This document shows, piece by piece, positions 20,607 to 33,377 of a DNA stretch of 64,000 nucleotides. How positions within the stretch are numbered: position 1 is the first letter of the stretch; every line of letters starts with the position of its first letter. Source of the stretch: Pilaira anomala (Eukaryota; Mucoromycota; Mucoromycetes; Mucorales; Mucoraceae). The DNA lies in NCBI GenBank assembly GCA_025716855.1, contig JAIXMQ010000021.1, forward strand, positions 372,001 to 436,000, read 5' to 3'. A model generated the notes under the pieces. The model had not been told where the DNA came from. It saw only the letters and a list, made by a program, of their open reading frames with translations, and made no database searches. The translations under genes and the position numbers were made by a program.

Positions 20607-23433
20607 TTATTGAAATAACCAACCACCTACAACGTTTCGTACAATATCTCTCTTTCGTTTACTACTACCTTCTGGTTGTTCACCACCTGTTAATAAATCA
20701 CCTAAACTCCATTGTTTTGTAGCATTCTGTAGTAACCCTTGCCATCCTTTGTTCTCACGTTGTTCATCACTCAATTGATCTGCATCCAGTTGAGCAAAGC
20801 CAATTTGATTTGGTTTATTCTTATCTAAATGACGCCATACAGTCAAGACATCCCGAATATTTTCTACAGGACTTAATGTCATGGCCATCGAGAGTACATC
20901 CAATCGTCTATTGATATCCTCAAATGCATCCATTTTACCTAATCCGAGACAAATTTGCCATGCAGCTTGATTGACTTCATCGTGATACGTCTTTGATTTT
21001 CCTGCTGCTGCCGTCGTGTTACTTTGGGCTGCTTCTACAGTCAATTGACAAAGTTTATAGGATTCCAAATAATCTTCTTCTACAAGGGCAGCATTGGCCA
21101 GCATAGCTAATGCTTTCACTTTAGCCAAGACATCATCACCATACCCTAATTTACGCACTAACGTTAACACTTGATCGTGGCGACGGTACATATCTCTTTT
21201 AGCAAAGATCAATTTAGATATTAAATCGAGTCTGTTCTTAGATTGTCGGATTTGAATAGGCATCATGGTGATCCCTGGTCGATCTTGAATCTTATAGTCT
21301 GAAATCAAAGTATGGGTTGCTTCAATTAAATCCATTTCTTTCTTGATATCGGTTGTAGGTGGTAAGATCTTTAAACAATCCCATGCTTGCTTCATACCAC
21401 CCGAGTTCATATTGCCTGAGGTTGCATTATCATAAAATTCTCGTTCTGCGTCAATGACTAAATGTTCTGCCTTTGTAATATCCATGATTTTTTGTGAGCC
21501 TAAAATTAAATCTCTAGCGAGTTTGAAGCCTTTATATAAAAGAGAGGGTTGAGAAACAAGAAAGTGAAAATAAAGAAACACTTTAAAAAAAAAAAAAAAA
21601 AAAACACTTACGTCCACATCGTAATAAAGAACTAAAGAAAATCTCTAGAATTTCACCTGAATCTAATTTTCCAAACACTCCTTGTCCTTCATCACGTAAA
21701 CGCATCATATCATCTAATAATTCACGCCAATCATCATCACGATCAAATTGTGCTCCTCCAGACTCTACACCACCTGCTGCTTGAGAGGACATACGAATAC
21801 ATAACTGACGTTGTGCTTCTACTGATTGATCTTGTAAATACCAGCGTAAAGGAACACTCGCATGATATCTCGCCAATACTTCTGCAGAACCTAAATGAAT
21901 CTGAAGTGTATCCATCATTTGGGTTAAACCATAAGGGCCTACATTTTGTAACTGTAAGAATAACTCAAGTGGTGTCTCTGCTAAATGAATCATATCTGCC
22001 ATATCCACTGGTTCATCTTTATTCTCAACAATATCTGAAAAGATGGGTAAACATTCAAATAAGCGTACCAGGTACTCCATCGATCCATCACTTGAATAGA
22101 CAAGCGCTAATACAAGTCTTGATAAATCCAAATCATCTTTAATAATTCGATCCTCTACCGGTATAGATGGTTTTGACATCTCAAAGATAGCACAACACCA
22201 ATCCAAATGATGATCAACTACAGCTGTATCCAGTAACCAGCGATATAATAATAAAAACTCTGGCTTTTCACCTGCTTTATTTCTCTTTTTCGATACTTCA
22301 ATCCAAGGCAAAGCCAATCTCAACATATCATCTACAATACAAGAGGCATTGGTATTACTTAATAAACCTTCCAAGATCTCATAACTTGACATCTGTTCAA
22401 ACTTTTCTAAATCTACAAAACTATCTTGATCAGAAGTCACTGGTTTCGATCCATAAACGTATTTGCAAAGCCATTCATATTCTGTAATCTTTTCATCAAT
22501 ATTCGTGACACCCATCACTTTAGCATATCGACTGATTTCTAAAGCAGTACTACTCAATCCAATCTTATCTGCTGCATGAGCACGTTGCATGTACCAATCT
22601 GCAATCACTTTAGATGAAGTAGGATACTCTGTTGCTTGAATACTGGTCTCTAATCGATTTAAATAGTCTTGTTCCTCTGGTACATTTAATTGAATTAAAT
22701 CCTGTACCCATTTTTCTTCTACTTTATCTTTTTCTTTACGCCACGGTTCCTCTAACCAACTATCTTCATGGTCTTGTGTGACATGAGGTAAATCAAAGCT
22801 ACTTGGATCTGTTGTTTCTGGAATTTGTGAAAGGATAAAGAGTCTTTGAGGTAAGACCTGTTGACCATGATGCATGAAAATAGCGTCTAACGCCACATGA
22901 TTTTCAGATCGTGCAAATTCAATTGCTTGTGCAATCAAATTGACCTCACGAAACTGAGCAAAACTAGTAGCAAACGAACTATCTCCTGTTTGTTGTTGTA
23001 TATTATTCACAAGACTTGACCAAATCTTGTTTAAAGTCTGTAAACGATCACTGTACTGTAAGAAAAAGAGTCTGCTTCTTAAAAGTGTCTTTTGTTGTGC
23101 GGTTAAAGAGGATGGAAAGTTCTTGAGGATGGGGTCAGTTAATGTCTTTGTACGGTTTAAACCAATATCCAGTATTTGTTTTTGAACTTGTTCATCGTTT
23201 ACGCAGGTGTCAAGACAGATGTTTATTACCCAAGCATCGTCTTTGACTAACTTTATCAAGTCAATATCCTTTTGTTCAAGTAAAGGTCCGCGTTCTTGCT
23301 TTCTTTTATTGAACTGTGTTTTATAACAAAAGTCTTTATCTAGTTTTAATTCATCAGCCAAGTCAAGTGCTGCTTGATAGTTTCCTTGATTTAGATGAAT
23401 AAGAAAATCGCGTGTAGTAGGTTGTTGTTCCAT
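20607..23433 (-). CDS. SEC39: Sec39/NBAS-type subunit of the Dsl1/NRZ ER tethering complex
   Basis: Two exons on the minus strand, 23433-21612 and 21529-20607 (intron 82 bp, GTAAGT donor), give 914 aa. An upstream in-frame ATG at 23439 would add two residues. The protein is all-helical, with the layout of the Sec39 domain shared by yeast Sec39 and the C-terminal part of metazoan NBAS; the N-terminal motif NYQAALDLADELKLD-D, the LCKYVYGS segment and the late GFKLARDLILGS-like segment support this. The complex tethers COPI vesicles to the ER with Dsl1/ZW10 and Tip20/RINT1 and binds ER SNAREs. No transmembrane segment is seen, as expected for a peripheral factor. The call rests on remembered family pattern, not a search. 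Confidence 0.8.
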
Positions 23434-23439
23434 TAGCAA

Positions 23440-24130
23440 GAAAAGTAGTGTAAATAATAAAAAATAAGTTTTTTTTTTAAAAAAAAAAGAACCGGGTCTT
23501 GAAACAAATGTGTATTGTTAAACATGAACACCACTGTGTTTCTCCTTTAAAAGGTACAATTTTACTTTTTGCATTAAATATGATCTAGATGGGGGTTTTT
23601 CGATAATCCCATTTTTTTTTTTTTTATATAATTTGAATAAAGAAATATATAAAGTATCAGGGATTATATATGAAAAGGGATGAGAAGAATAATGACTATA
23701 CATACATAATTTTATTATACGTATATAATCTTTATTCTATCATATATAGAAAATGTATATTACTACATATATGTAAGTAATATTAAAAAAACACTTGATA
23801 AAAAAGGGAGATATCTTCTTATATTCTTATGTGTATAATCAATGTTAATAATGATTTCGAAAAATAAAATAATGAAGATTATAATTGACTTCTATTATAT
23901 ATGAATTATGTTTCATTTTTCATTATATGATCTAACTAATACTACATATGTATGTACGCATATATTTTAATTGATGTTTGATTGGATAAAGAGTAAGTTT
24001 GTGTATGTATAAAAACAGTACAAAGAATATAAAAATTATAAATAACACAAAGTTTTTTTTGTACGATTCTCTTCTTTTTTTTTTCTCTCTTATTATATTA
24101 TCTTTTCAACTCTTTTATAATATTAAAACA
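23440..24130. other. Divergent intergenic between Sec39 and HMG-box gene
   Basis: About 690 bp, very AT-rich, with the repeated dyad-like word ACATATATGTA/TACATATGTATGTA near 23764-23956. A pyrimidine-rich TTCTCTTCTTTTTTTTTCTCTC stretch near 24066-24090 precedes the HMG gene. No ORF of interest. Confidence 0.45.
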
Positions 24131-25091
24131 ATGGACATTGCTTCAATGGTTATCGATTCTCCTATCGAGAAAGTTCCTAGACCTTTAAATTGTTTCATGA
24201 CTTATCGATTAGAAAAACAAAAAGAAATTTTAGAAAAATGTCCTGGTACAAATCATCGTGACATTTCCAAAATTACGGCTACCTGGTGGAAAGAGTTATC
24301 AGCAGAAGAAAAAGAACCTTACCGTATTAAAGCTCACAATGCCAAATTTGAACACGAGCGAAGGTAATTTTTTTTTCGGTATCTATATAAAAATATGTGC
24401 AATATAACTAACATTTTACAGATATCCCAACTACAAATTTAATCCTAAAAAGAAAGTAACAAAGACGAGAGCTTATAAAAAACGTACAGATACAGCATTT
24501 TTGTTACAAGATATGGAAAGAAAGCAAAAGTTATACGCATTATGTCAAGAGCAATCAAAGACTGCACAAGAAGCCACATCACCTTCTCCAACTCCTACTG
24601 CTACTACTACTGCAACTACTACTACTAATACTACCGCAACATTTACAAAAAAAGTAGAGGAGCCCATAAAATTAGATTCCACCGAGAAGGAAGATATCTG
24701 TTGTGCAAATTGTTATGGTTCATCCAAGACTTGTTTTTCTAAACCACACAAAACTTTAAACGCTTCTACTACCACCAGTCCTTATTCTGTTGCTTATTAT
24801 GATTATCCTACTACTGCCACTACAACGACCACAACTACCACTTATAAATCTTATGGTCCCACCAAGAACCCTACTTCTGCTTTTCCTTCTTATAATTTAC
24901 CTATGGTGAATAGTAACGCTAGCAATAACAAAGATTACTATACAGAGACAAAGACTACCGTTTCTTATGCAAGTCCAAGCCGTCCATTTCATTCTTTGAC
25001 TCACTCAAACTATAATCATTCTCCTCCTTCTACCATTATGCCTTCTCCTCCTCCTCCTATTCATCCTACTTCATTTTATTATCATCAATAG
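24131..25091 (+). CDS. MATA-type HMG-box transcription factor
   Basis: Exons 24131-24363 and 24422-25091 join to 300 aa. Residues about 15-85 form an HMG box of the MATA/SOX class: RPLNCFMTYRLEKQ, then ITATWWKELSAEEK-PYR, then RRYPNYKFNPKKK, with the intron inside the arginine codon before YPNYKF. These boxes bind and bend DNA in the minor groove. The tail is T/S/P-rich, with a short Cys cluster (CCANC...C). The sequence class includes mating factors (SexM/SexP of Mucorales, Mat1-2). However, the expected sex-locus neighbours, a triose-phosphate transporter and an RNA helicase, are not here, so a mating role is not supported. It is more likely a paralogous developmental regulator. Confidence 0.87.
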
Positions 25092-26191
25092 ACTTTATTG
25101 TTAAATCTCTTTATATTCTTCTTCTTCTTCTTCTTAGATTCTCTTTATTTTTATTTTTTAATTCATTGTCAATATTATTATATTATCAAATAAAAAACAT
25201 AAGCCCTATTTTTATGCAAAACGTTTCAGATTGTTCCCGCCAAAAGAATGTCAATTTTTTTTTTACGTTGTACAGCATATTCGTTCCATAAAAAGTAAAC
25301 GCGAAACCCGAAATGAACATCATATTTCCCTCCTTATTAAATTTATCAGCACGAAAAAACCTAACTTGTGTGGTTTAAGTTTAATAGTTAGATTACGTAA
25401 AAAAATTAGACGATCGACTATACTCTATTGTAATGTTCTTCTTTCTTCAAGAGTTTAAATCACTTAAATTTATCCAAATTTTACTTTGTTATAATATTAA
25501 AATCAGTATTGAACTGATTTATTTTATTTTAGGTTGAGAGTATAAATATTCTATTAGTTGAACTCTTTTGCGAAGAAAGCCAAGGAAGAACTCGGTAAAT
25601 ATCAACAAAAATCAGTCGATAATGCAAAGGATGGGATCATATTCCAAAATGTAATAAGTAGCAACTATTTTTGATTTTTATGGAACGATTTATTAACTTA
25701 TTTATTCCCTTTAATATGATTCAATTAGCTTAAATTTGAATCAAGAAAGGATATTTCTAACAGTGAAGGATTTTTAAAACTAAAAACGCCAACGAGCGTA
25801 GAATTAAAAAGATATTTTTTTTTCATATGTAAGCTATAACATGGTTATTAAAAAAAATATTATTAGGAACTAAAATCGACATCGTTTTTATTTGAATATA
25901 AATAAAACTGTTTTAGATTATGAGAAAAAAAAACAAACCTATTTACCTTTCAAATACTACGCATACATGTAAAAATTAGTTGCTTGAATAGAATAAAATA
26001 GAAGCGACGCAGTACCTTTCAGCAATCTAATAATATGGATTTTACGCGAAATTTGACATGAATATTTTCGCATGATTTGGTCTCAAAACAAGCAAACCAG
26101 TCACTTTTTTTTTTTTTTTTTTATTGATTTTGTTTACCTTTTTCCCTACTTTTTACTTTCTTTTTTTTTTCAAAATAAAAAAACAAAAAAA
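25092..26191. other. Intergenic with one short exon-like fragment
   Basis: 1.1 kb of AT-rich DNA. Apart from the possible fragment at 25558-25674 nothing gene-like is seen. The last 100 bp are T-rich, then CAAAATAAAAAAAC, the leader of SLU7. Confidence 0.5.
25558..25674 (+). pseudogene. Orphan exon-like fragment
   Basis: After ATTAG there is an open stretch reading LNSFAKKAKEELGKYQQKSV and on to DGIIFQN before a stop at 25672-25674. Its base composition is distinctly less AT-rich than the flanks and codon-like. No start, partner exon or family can be assigned. It could be a gene remnant or a small missed exon. Confidence 0.22.
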
Positions 26192-27705
26192 ATGCAACAA
26201 AGTCGACTTACAAAAGAAGAATACCGTCAAGCAAAAGATTTGGATGCAGCTCGTAAAGCGGGTACAGCACCAGCCGAAGTAGATGATGAAGGCAATGAAA
26301 TCAATCCTCATACACCTCAATTCATGTTGAAAGCACCTTGGTATGTAGATAACGGTAAAGTATCTTTAAAGCATCAAAAGGCACCAGAGAAACGTCATGG
26401 ACCCAAGTTTACTGCGGACGATAATTACTGGTACGCAAGAGGAAAAAGAGCTGTAAGTTTTTTTTTTTTTTTTTTAAAAAAAAAACAAAAACAACAACAT
26501 CGTTAAACTTTTTATAATAGGGTCCAGCAGCTACTAAATATCGTAAAGGAGCTTGTGAAAATTGTGGAGCCATGACGCACAAGACAAGAGACTGTGTTGA
26601 ACGTCCTCGTAAAAAGGGAGCTAAATGGACTGGAGAGAATATTAAAGCGGATGAGATTGTACAGGAAGTCGATTTAGATTGGGACGAAAAACGTGATCGA
26701 TGGAACGGGTATGATCCTAAAGAACACGATAAAGTGATTGAAGAATATAACAAGATTGAAGAAGCAAGGAGAAAGGCAAAGGCTTCTGAATTAGATAAAC
26801 AAGGTCCTACCACTACCTCTGAAGCTAAAAAGATTGCTGGTTTATCTGATGATGAAGATGAAGATGACGATGATAAATATGCTGATGCTGCTGATATGCC
26901 TGGACAACATGTGAATCAAAAGACAAGAACTACTATTCGTAACCTTAGGTATAAGCAATTTTAATTTATGTATTTTTTTAATAGGGATGAAAAAAAAAAA
27001 AAAAATTAAATATAAATTTATTTTAGAATTCGTGAAGATACAGCAAAGTATTTATTGAATTTAGATACGGATTCAGCATTTTACGATCCTAAAACGCGTT
27101 CTATGCGTGATAATCCATTAGAGAATCAAGCAGCGGATGGAGCAGATTTTGCAGGAGATAACTTTGTAAGATATACAGGAGATGCACCACGAATGGCTAA
27201 AGTACAAATGTTTGCTTGGCAAGCGTCTGAAAGAGGTAACGAAGTGCATTTACAAGCGAATCCTACCCAAGTTGCCATTCTTCATAAAGAATATGAATCA
27301 AAGAAAGATCAAGTACGTGATACAACACAAAAGAGTATTCTTGAGAAATATGGTGGAGAAGAATATTTGGAAGCACCACCTAAAGAATTATTGTTGGCAC
27401 AAAGTGAAAATTATGTTGAGTATTCTAGAACTGGTAGAGTTATCAAGGGTCAAGAAAGGGCTAAAGCAAGATCTAAATATGAAGAAGATGGTAAGACAAA
27501 AAAAAAACTTTTTTAAAACTTTAAAAAAAAAAAAAAATTAACTATTTTATCTGTAGTATTCGTTAATAATCATACCACTGTTTGGGGTTCATACTGGTCT
27601 GAAGGTAAATGGGGTTATAAATGTTGTCGTTCAAATATAAAGAATAGTTATTGTACTGGACAAGCTGGTATTGCTGCACAACAAGCATCCGTGTTGATTA
27701 AATAA
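26192..27705 (+). CDS. SLU7: Pre-mRNA splicing factor SLU7
   Basis: Exons 26192-26452, 26521-26948, 27027-27490 and 27557-27705 join to 433 aa. The N-terminal [14 protein letters not shown] segment, the zinc knuckle C99-x2-C102-x4-H107-x4-C112 directly after [21 protein letters not shown] sequence, the [14 protein letters not shown] segment, the FVRYTGDA segment and the late HTTVWGSYW plus YKCC blocks are all SLU7 hallmarks in the right order. SLU7 acts in the second step of splicing, helping choose the 3' splice site with Prp18. It is nuclear, consistent with basic patches. An acidic D/E run (about residues 210-220) is present. The gene stops 137 bp before the next start on the same strand. 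Confidence 0.95.
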
Positions 27706-27842
27706 ATTCCCATAAAAGGGGTACAGAAATAAGATTTTTTTTTTTATTATAAAAATATGTTCCCACTCAGTTTTTTTTTTTTTTATTCTTTTTCTTTCTT
27801 TTTTTTTTTTTTTTTTTTTTTTCTTTACTTATTTTATATAGA

Positions 27843-29359
27843 ATGGAAGATATAAATGATTATTGGAAAATGATGGAATTTCCACCCGTATTTACTAATA
27901 TTGATTGGAATGCAACAAATGAAGGAACACATAATCCGTTTATACCCATGGAATTTGATCAACCTAAACAAGCTTTACAACATCCACCATTTCAAAGAAG
28001 ACGTAGTTCTTCTGTTGATTTACCTATTAATCCATTATATGCAAATACAAATAAACACATCATGACTGAACCTACGATACAAGAAGAAGATTATTTCCCT
28101 CCAAGTAGAATGAATCGAATTGGTTCCTCTGCGGTAAAAAAAAAAAAAAAGTTATTTTATCTACTTTTTTTTTTAAAATCTGTTTCTAAATGTTTATTTT
28201 TAGACACTAGAGTTTCCTGGGTATATTATATCTGACTCTCCTCATTCTACTCTATCTGCATGTTCTTTAGATAATAATAGTTATCAAGGTAGTTCATTAA
28301 AACAAGAATATCATCCAAAAGAAATAAAACAAGAAAAAGTAAAAGAAGAAACAGAAACAGAACGAAATCGTCATCAACAACAACAACAACAACAAACATT
28401 TACTTTTTTCCCAGAGTTACATCGTACATCCTATAATACCATTTTGGGAAATCAATTAAAGCAACATCAAAAACGTAGAAGAAGTTCTTCTTTACCACCT
28501 GCCTTTTTAAAACAAAAGCAACCAAGCCAACATGTACCTACACCTTTAATCTTTACTCAAATTCAAGTGACAGATCCTACCCCGATACTACATATCCAAA
28601 AAGCGGCTAAAGTGGATACAAGACCTGTACAGATTGAAAGAGTACATAAACCAACGCCAAAGCCAGTCACGTGTGACCCAGTGGAAACACAAAAGAAATT
28701 AGATGAAGACTTGATTCAGTTGAATTTTGAAGATGTCACCGTGGCTGAATTAAAGGAGATGTTACGTGAAAGAGCTTTACCTGCTACCGGTAAAAAAGCT
28801 GTATTAACTGAACGTTTAAAGGATGCACGTGATTTATTATTATTAAAAAAGAAGAACAATACTTGGTTAAAAGCGGATTCGGTTTCTCCTAACTTACAAG
28901 GTTTAGCCAACATGACGATCCATTCGCCTATACCTCCCAATCAACAATTATTTGGTCCAGTGGATGGTAAATAGTTTAATTGGTAGTAAAAAAAAAAATT
29001 ATGGTGGATGCTAACCTTTATTATTTACATAGACTTACATAACACATCATCGTCATCATATCTTACTACTACTTCAACCACAACTACTAATACCGATACT
29101 ATACATACATCATCAAATAAGAACGAAATTGATATGAATGGTAACAACAAAAAAAAAAAAAAAAGTCATTTGTTTATTTGTTTGTTTATTGATAAACGTT
29201 TCTATTTTAGAATTATTTGATTTCGATCCAAATCATACCAACTTGGACGGCAATGCCATTCTATTTCCTCCTCCCAACTGGAACCATGACGACCTTGTTA
29301 TTAATCCAACAGAATGGGATAAAGATAACCTTGATTTATTATTTTCAACCTTGGTTTAA
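27843..29359 (+). CDS. SAP-domain nuclear protein, Q/S-rich
   Basis: Exons 27843-28133, 28204-28966, 29033-29140 and 29211-29359 join to 436 aa. A SAP domain lies at about residues 274-308 (VTVAELKEMLRERALPATGK then AVLTERL), a helix-extended-loop-helix that binds DNA or chromatin. Two RRRSSS sites (in exon 1 before VDLP and in exon 2 before LPP) match PKA/AGC-kinase consensus. There is a short poly-Q, several KQE/KEE segments, and an acidic-hydrophobic C-terminus (ELFDFDP, LDLLFSTLV) that looks like an activation domain. The layout recalls SAP transcription coactivators, but I see no other myocardin or PIAS domain, so the function stays open. It is convergent with the octanoyltransferase gene, 87 bp apart. 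Confidence 0.75.
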
Positions 29360-29446
29360 ATTATATATACACATTATACCTATTTTTTTTTTTTTTTTTT
29401 TTGTTACATTGTAAATAAGACATTTTTTTTTTTATTATTATTATTA

Positions 29447-30307
29447 TTAAAGATCAAGCTCTATTCTAGTCTTTTCTGGTAATACGTCTTTTATATTTAC
29501 AGACACTAATTTCTTTTCAAATAAAGTTTCAAAGCTTTCAACAAGATTGGGTATCACTTGAGTTGGATTGATATCTTGATGTGTTTCTTTACTAATTGAA
29601 GTAACTTTTTTTTCGGATAATCCACAAGGTACAATATGTTCAAACCAACTCAAATCTACGTTACAATTTAATGCTAATCCATGACTACTCACATACCGTT
29701 GTAAATGAACACCTAAGGCTGCAATCTTATCATTCTCTCCTACCCACACACCCGTATTCTCTGTCGTGTTCGCTTTAATTCCATATTTTCCACAGCAATC
29801 AATAATCGTCTTTTCTAACCGAGATACATAACATCGTACATTCAACTATGTTTTTTTTTTTTTTGACATGAGTTTTTTTTTTTCCCACGACTTCTTTAAA
29901 ACTCTTAAATATATCTTTTTTCTTACCTGATAATCTCGAATGTCGAGAATAGGATAAGCGATCAATTGACCAGGACCATGAAACGTAATTTGTCCACCTC
30001 GCATGGTTTCAAAGTAATCAGCACCTAACTTTCTTAACCGAGCTTCTTCTTCTATTTCGGTTTTACCTCGAATTCTTCTACCTGCTGTAAAGGTAGGTGT
30101 ATGTTCTAAAAAACAAATGATATCGGCGGGTGCTGTAGTGGTGGTCAAGAGTCCTTGCGTGATGTGGTGACGTCTGGCAACGAGTGCCGATTGAAGTTGA
30201 AGTGCTTTATCGTATTTCACAAGTCCTGGTAAAGATAAATAGCCAATGGGGTTTTGGTTTAAGGGTTTTAATACCCCATTACTGCATGTTGAATAAAGTC
30301 TGTTCAT
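29447..30307 (-). CDS. LIPT2: Mitochondrial octanoyltransferase (LipB/LIPT2)
   Basis: Exons 30307-29927 and 29845-29447 on the minus strand join to 259 aa. The LipB signature RGGQITFHGPGQLIAYPILD is complete (about residues 103-122). Catalytic residues are in place: K167 in DKIAALGVH and C201 in IVPCG. The enzyme moves the octanoyl group from acyl carrier protein to lipoyl-dependent proteins, the first step of lipoate synthesis; lipoyl synthase finishes it. The N-terminus (MNRLYSTCSNGV) fits a short mitochondrial presequence. The intron is 81 bp with a GTAAGA donor and ATAG acceptor. Confidence 0.95.
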
Positions 30308-30586
30308 TTGTAAGAAAAAAAAAAAAAGGGAAAAGACGGGGAAAAGTTTTTCTTTATTTTGGGGGATAAATTAATTAGCCCTCAAATTTTTTTAGTTAAA
30401 ACTATATATTTTTGATTATATATATATCTTTTTCAATTTACTACTGGGAAATATAGTTAGAATGTTAAAAAAAAAAAAAAAAGATAAATAACGGAACACT
30501 CCTTAGATATGTTTATTGTAATTGCATTTCTCTTTTGACGTATTTGTGAAAAAACCTGGAATCAGATTATAAACAAAATTAACTAT

Positions 30587-30622
<36 letters not shown>

Positions 30623-30782
30623 CATGATTCTTGCTTTTACAATCTACACACGTTATTTAATATATCAGTTGACATATATATATATATCTATGGAAATCAA
30701 TTTTCCATCGTTACCATGTACGGTTAAACATCTAAATTCGTAACCAATAGCACTTGAGCAGCAACTAAAATGAATTTTTAAT

Positions 30783-30818
<36 letters not shown>

Positions 30819-31191
30819 AGATTTGCATATTTGTTTATTTTTTAGCTCTCATCTTCATTACTATATTTTCAAACTTGACAAAATTTGGACAAGTGTCTTT
30901 ATTACTTCTAACGAAATACATACAACAAATGACCATGTAATAATTACATAGTATAATAACTAGACGAGATTCTATCTTGTTTTTTTTTTAAAAAAAAAAA
31001 AAGAAAATAAAGTTATATCCACGGGGTCTTTTTTTTTTTTTTTCGTCGCTTCCATCCCGATATGGTTCTTTCCCCTTGTCTCTCTCTTTTATTTATCAGT
31101 TATTATTTTTTAAAAAAGATACAAGAGAGACCCTTGGACATAGGTTGAAATACATTTCTATCCATTGTTTAGTTCATAATAAACGTCATTT

Positions 31192-31233
<42 letters not shown>

Positions 31234-31393
31234 AACGTGTTGAAGAGAGACTATGTTGATTTTAATCATTGGTACGACATGAAAAGAATGCATGAAAAAT
31301 AACAAAGAAAAACTCTTTTGAAATGTTAAATAAAAAAGTGATGAATTTTTCTCTAATAAATCTCATCCGCTTTTTATTTTTATTTTTATTTTT
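30308..31393. other. Intergenic with long A-runs and a (GA)n tract
   Basis: No gene seen. Includes A-runs of about 31-32 bp near 30589-30619 and 30785-30816, a (TA)n stretch near 30674-30690, and (GA)n at about 31193-31229. It serves as 5' flank of the octanoyltransferase gene and 3' flank of the MADS gene. Confidence 0.6.
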
Positions 31394-33134
31394 TTATGGT
31401 TTAGATTTTTTGTTGTTATTGGAAGATGAATTCTTTTCTTGTTCAGTTTCTTCATAAGATCGTTTAGAATCCCTAAGTAACAGAATATACATTAAATAAA
31501 AAAAAAAAGTAGAATAAAAAAATAAAAAAGTAAAACACTTACTGTTCGGGTTTTAAGCGTGAAGGTCTATAATCACGTTGACCTAGATTAGAAGAAGTAG
31601 TAGGTGGCCAGTGAAATGCATTATTAGGTCCTTGTCCATGATGAGCTGTGACAGGAGTATTTGAGAAATTCAAAGGACTTGGTATTTCATTCTGTTGATA
31701 GAATTCAGGATAAAATGAGGAAGGAGAGGGTAAACTTTGTGCAAATTGGGAGGGTAAAGCAGAAGGTGGCCCAGGTTCCGTTTGTCGATAATACTGCTGC
31801 TGCTGTTGCTGCTGCTGCGAAGAAGAAGAAGAAGGTGGTGGAGGAGGAGGTAAAATAGGTTCGTCCTTTATACTACCCGTACTAGAAACGGATGAAACGG
31901 ATAATTGATGTCGATGCTTTGTTACTACCGGTTGCTCGGTTGTCGTTGCTGTAGGTGTAGTTGAATTACTCGATTCAGGAATTTGAACACGTAATTTAGG
32001 TGGTTTTTTACCTGTACTTACATTACTATGGGTAGACATCGCTGGACTCGTTGGTGCTCCTAAATTAGGTGATGACACTTGACTTACATTATTATATTGT
32101 AATGAGGTTTGGCGGCTGTGTTGAGCGGAAGGTTGAGGTGAGACAGAAGGAACTGGATAGTTGGATGGATGGTGTTGTTGATAAGTTGGTTGAACTAATG
32201 TATAGTGTTGTTGTTGATGATGATGTTGTTGTTGTTGTTGTGGAGGAGGTATATTTCCACCCTAAATAAAATAAAAATAATAATAGTAAGAAATTTAATT
32301 TCAATATAAACCCCCTTTCATTATAATATCTTACCAGCATATACATGGGTTGTGGCGTATGTTGTTGTTGTTGTTGATGATGATGATGTTGTTGTTGTTG
32401 ATGGTGATGTTGTTGTTGTTGTTGCTGTGCTTGTTGTTGTGCTTGTTGTTGTTGTGGTGACATACCATACATTTCATAACCACCATGATTTAATTGTGGT
32501 TGACCATATCTCAATTGTGAAGGTGGTGGTGGTGGTGGTTGTTGTTGTTGAGGATAATATACTTGTTGTTGTTGTTGCTGCTGCGGTTGATGTGATGGTT
32601 GAGAATAATTCATGACAGATGGTTTATGATTTACTTGAGTTGGAACAGTAACGGTTGGCATGGTTTTTTTCATCATCATCATTTGTTGTTCCATATCCTC
32701 CTCTTCCTCACCATCTTCATCACCTTTTATTGATTCATCACCATCCGTAGCTGTAATAAACTATAAAATAAAAAGTGATGATGTTATTACGTTTATCATA
32801 TATAAGATTTAACTTTTTTATACATACGTCTTGATTTGATTTACTTTCATGTGGTTCATTATATTCAGTATATTTCATTAATATTTTATCGATATCAGTA
32901 CTTGCATATTGAACTAGTTTCCCATTATTATTAAATATAATCAAAGCTATCTCACAATCACATAAAACTGATAATTCGTAAGCTTTCTTCATCAATCCAT
33001 GCTTTCTTTTTAAAAATGTAACCTATTTATTTTTTATAAGTATTTTTTTTGTTGTCATTCTCTTTATTTATTTCTTTTACCTGTCTATTACGATCATCCT
33101 TGATGGGTTGAATCTTGATCTTTTTACGTCCCAT
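31394..33134 (-). CDS. MEF2/Rlm1-type MADS-box transcription factor
   Basis: Five exons on the minus strand (33134-33081, 33022-32828, 32760-32335, 32261-31543, 31472-31394) join to 490 aa. Residues 1-60 are a MADS box starting [18 protein letters not shown], split by the first intron, then [24 protein letters not shown] and the following MEF2-like extension ([17 protein letters not shown]) place it in the type II (MEF2/Rlm1/Smp1) group rather than the SRF/Mcm1 group. An acidic stretch and long Q/H/P-rich segments follow, and the C-terminus is basic. Rlm1-type factors act below the cell-wall-integrity MAP kinase; that link is family knowledge, not seen here. The glutamine tracts are coded by mixed CAA/CAG and may vary in length. 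Confidence 0.93.
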
Positions 33135-33377
33135 TATTTATAAAACGTCTAATGACTTTTTTTTTTTTTTTAATTTATTTATTAGGTAACTCTCGAGAAA
33201 AAGAAAGTATAAAAAATATTAAAAAAAAAAAAAAAAAAAAGTATAATATAAAGGAAAGAAAGAGAAGGAAATAAAATAATAATAATAAAAAAGGGGTGGG
33301 GGGGATGGGCGAGAAAAAAAAAAAAAAAAAAAAGGTTTTTTGTCGGAGTTTTAATCTATTAAAAGAATTTTTTTTAT

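Noticed and set aside
21750..22142. 130-aa ORF opposite Sec39
   Set aside because: Antisense shadow of the Sec39 coding sequence.
24131..25091. Mating-type (sex) locus
   Set aside because: Only the HMG box is suggestive; the flanking genes expected at Mucoralean sex loci are not present.
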